DNA of 32,134 nt from Rhodoferax sp. (GTDB lineage: Bacteria; Pseudomonadota; Gammaproteobacteria; Burkholderiales; Burkholderiaceae_C), in assembly GCF_030697375.1 (NCBI RefSeq), contig NZ_JAUYQD010000036.1, positions 1 to 32,134 on the forward strand, written 5' to 3'. Positions 30,725-32,134 of this stretch are shown here, in pieces. The number at the start of each line of letters is the position of its first letter. Within the stretch, counting starts at the first letter, position 1. The translations under genes and the position numbers were made by a program. The notes beneath the pieces are model-generated. The model had not been told where the DNA came from, ran no database searches, and was given only the letters and a program-made list of their open reading frames with translations.

Positions 30725-31264
30725 GTGACAGCTTTCAGCATCGAAATACAAGACAAGGCTGTTAAATCCGCACTGCAGACTCTGGCGGCCCGTGTGAATA
30801 GCATGGAGCCTGTACTTCAGACCCTCGGTGAAGGCATTGTTGAGCGCACCAAGCGCCGCTTCGATACCAGCACCGACCCTGATGGACAGGCATGGAAGCC
30901 AAACAGCACGTCCACATTGGCCATGCTCAGCAACCGACTGGCAGGCTCAAAGAGCAATGTCAAAAAGGACGGAAGTCTGAATGCCAAAGGAAGTCGGGCA
31001 TTGGCCAATAAGAAGCCCCTGATTGGTGAAAGCCAGGACTTACGGCGCCAGATCTTGGCAAGTGTCACCGGCAACACGCTCACAATCCGCAGCACGCCGA
31101 AATACGCCGCCATTCAGCAGTTCGGCGGAAAAGCGGGCAAAGGCCACAAGGTTACGATTCCCGCCCGCCCATTCCTACCGGTCAAGTTAGACGGTACTTT
31201 GTATCCCGAGGAACAGGCGCAAACCCTAAAGGCGATCAATGCCTACCTAATGGATAATTTGTAA
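30725..31264 (+). CDS. Phage virion morphogenesis protein (Mu gp31/G-like)
   Basis: The 179-residue protein begins at a GTG with AGGGAGGT just upstream. IVERTKRRFDTSTDPDGQAW with KPNSTSTLAML, then YAAIQQFGGKAGKGHKVTIP and ARPFLP, are typical of the virion morphogenesis family (P2 gpS/Mu G). These proteins act in tail completion or head-tail joining. In Mu the protease gene follows; here the gene is followed by phage-end DNA. Confidence 0.88.
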   Translation: MTAFSIEIQDKAVKSALQTLAARVNSMEPVLQTLGEGIVERTKRRFDTSTDPDGQAWKPNSTSTLAMLSNRLAGSKSNVKKDGSLNAKGSRALANKKPLIGESQDLRRQILASVTGNTLTIRSTPKYAAIQQFGGKAGKGHKVTIPARPFLPVKLDGTLYPEEQAQTLKAINAYLMDNL

Positions 31265-31430
31265 CCCGATCAGGCACAAGGCGAGCATGCAGCCCACTTT
31301 TTTTGCAGCCGCCCCGATATTTCCCCACACGAAAGACATTTTCAAAGCCCGGCCCGATAAATCCCTGTTGATCCTACTAAATCCCGGATTTATCTCACCT
31401 CTCCCTCTTTGAATATCTCAACTCCCTTCA
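31265..31430. repeat. Phage end with probable transposase-binding repeats
   Basis: This 166-bp gene-free stretch holds TAAATCC boxes: GATAAATCC at 31356-31364, and TAAATCC-C-GGATTTA as a palindrome at 31378-31392. GGATTTATC (31386-31394) is the inverted partner of the first box. TATCTCA occurs twice, at 31391 and 31414, 23 bp apart, each followed by a CTC-rich tail. Read inward from 31430 the phage begins TGAAGGGAG, with the TG dinucleotide expected of Mu-type ends. Host sequence starts in frame at 31431. Confidence 0.65.
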
Positions 31431-32134
31431 AAAACCAGCGCCGCCCCGCTGCGCAAACGCAAACTTTCCGCCGCCGAAGCCCAAGCCGAGATCGCGGCCG
31501 CGATGCAGGAGCAGGAGACCGAATCAGGCGCCGCTGACGCGGCACAGGGTAACGAAGCGGTCAGTGGCTTCGCCCTGCCCGGCGCTGCTGATGATGCGGC
31601 CGTGGGGTCCTATCCAGGCGCATCTGACGATGCACCGGGCAACGGCGCAGATAGTAGCCAGCCAGTAGCCGATCCAGGTGCGGGTGCGAGTGCTCCCGCA
31701 CTCGCACCCGCACCTGGATCGGCTCTGTCTGTGGGCGCGCCTCAGCTGGCGGAAGACGGGGAGATTGATGCTGCCCAGTACGCCACCGCCACCAACATGG
31801 TGATCATCCAGCAGGTGGCCAGCATATCCAGGCTGCAACGCATGTTGAACATCGGATACAACGCTGCAGCCCGCATGATTGAGCGGATGGAGGCTGAAGG
31901 CATCGTCGGCCCCATGAGACCTGACGGCAAACGGGATGTTCTACGGCCATCCCCCATCGCTGAAACAGTAGACCCGCTGTTTCAAAGCGCGCTCGACATC
32001 ATCGTGCGCAATCAGAAAGTCAACGTCCGCATGCTCAAGACCGACCTCAAGATCGGCACCACCAAGGCCCTGGAGCTGATCGCCAAGCTTGAGCAAGCCG
32101 GCAAGGTCAGCACGTGTGACGAGCGCGGCGGCAG
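31431..32134 (+). pseudogene. FtsK-like DNA translocase gene, 3' part, interrupted by the prophage
   Basis: From AAA at 31431 one frame runs open to the window edge with no usable early start, and the phage-side sequence has a stop in that frame (31410). A Lys/Arg start and an Ala/Gly/Pro/Asp-rich linker precede two winged helices resembling the FtsK gamma domain. One lies around NMVIIQQVASISRLQRMLNI and GYNAAARMIERMEAEGIVGP; the other begins DPLFQSALDIIVRNQKVNVR. In FtsK this domain reads KOPS sequences and contacts XerD. Two in tandem suggests a variant or plasmid/ICE translocase. The gene's 5' part should lie beyond the other phage end. Confidence 0.75.
31667..31724. repeat. 27-bp perfect inverted repeat in the FtsK-like linker
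   Basis: Positions 31667-31693 are exactly complementary to 31698-31724, with a 4-nt TCCC loop. The stem is GC-rich, from AGCCGATCCAGG to CCTGGATCGGCT. It lies inside the reading frame and encodes DPGAGASAPALAPAPGSA, part of the disordered linker. Its perfection implies recent origin or selection. Confidence 0.95.

Larger units (their letters stand above)
1..31430. mobile_element. Mu-like transposable prophage, left end outside the window
   Basis: The region contains a DDE transposase with its AAA+ partner, Mor, GemA, a cI-like repressor, a lysis cassette, Mu-type terminase, portal, F and G head genes, an I-type protease and a siphoviral tail module. The right border is placed at 31430/31431. 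A repeat-rich, gene-free stretch ends there in CA, and an FtsK-like reading frame begins in phase immediately after it. The left border is not in the window because the tape measure gene runs off the edge. The module order is unusual: late genes lie on both strands. The border is inferred to within a few bases and could be confirmed by finding a 5-6 bp host duplication at the other end. Confidence 0.9.

Noticed and set aside
1..32134. CRISPR arrays, tRNA or rRNA genes, insertion sequences, Gin-type invertase
   Set aside because: None seen: no regularly spaced repeats, no cloverleaf-like sequence, no second transposase, no serine recombinase. Short structured RNAs could be missed by eye.

Overview
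The window holds most of a Mu-like (transposable) prophage and, at its right edge, the 3' part of the host gene it sits in. High GC, Comamonadaceae-like codon use and an FtsK-type host gene suggest a betaproteobacterium; this is inference. The phage carries a DDE transposase with its AAA+ partner and Mu-type head genes. It has a lambda/N15/B3-type tail: tube protein, frameshifted G/GT-like chaperones and a long tape measure, with no sheath. It is therefore probably a siphovirus that uses Mu-type transposition.

Layout. 1-10101 (minus): tape measure (runs off the left edge), two tail chaperones, tail tube, a small protein, tail terminator, gp36-like connector, DUF2190 protein, gp35-like protein, major capsid protein, and protease with internal scaffold. 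10201-18428 (minus): the early operon, read from right to left: HTH regulator, small protein, winged-helix protein, DUF3102-like protein, transposase A, transposition protein B, a run of small ATGA-coupled genes, GemA and Mor. 18429-19405: regulatory DNA, one small plus-strand gene and a BcepMu gp16-family gene. 19406-23425: cI-like repressor followed by an accessory (moron) cassette of small membrane proteins, a TPR protein, a zinc-ribbon stub, gene relics and a lipoprotein. 23545-31264 (plus): lysozyme, Rz/Rz1, gp25/gp26-like proteins, small and large terminase, portal, F-type head protein with an added zincin domain, and gp31. 31265-31430: phage end. 31431-32134: interrupted FtsK-like host gene with two FtsK gamma-type winged helices.

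How the parts fit. The late genes are split into two blocks on opposite strands. In Mu, the gene after gp31 (G) is the protease (I); here gp31 ends next to the phage end, while the protease lies beside Mor on the other strand. Inverting about 21 kb (roughly 10.14-31.28 kb) would restore one late operon and a BcepMu-like order. A near-identical dyad precedes both lysozyme and protease, the positions of Mu Plys and PI.

The strongest unexplained signals are these. (1) A complete -1 frameshift signal joins the two tail chaperones. (2) Two short motifs in the repressor C-terminus, one resembling the RHIM core (V/I)QIG, recur one each at the N-termini of two neighbouring membrane proteins, suggesting a repressor-linked membrane effector system. 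(3) The two late blocks carry matching promoter dyads but are oppositely oriented. (4) A HExxH domain is fused to the F head protein, followed by a terminator inside the operon.
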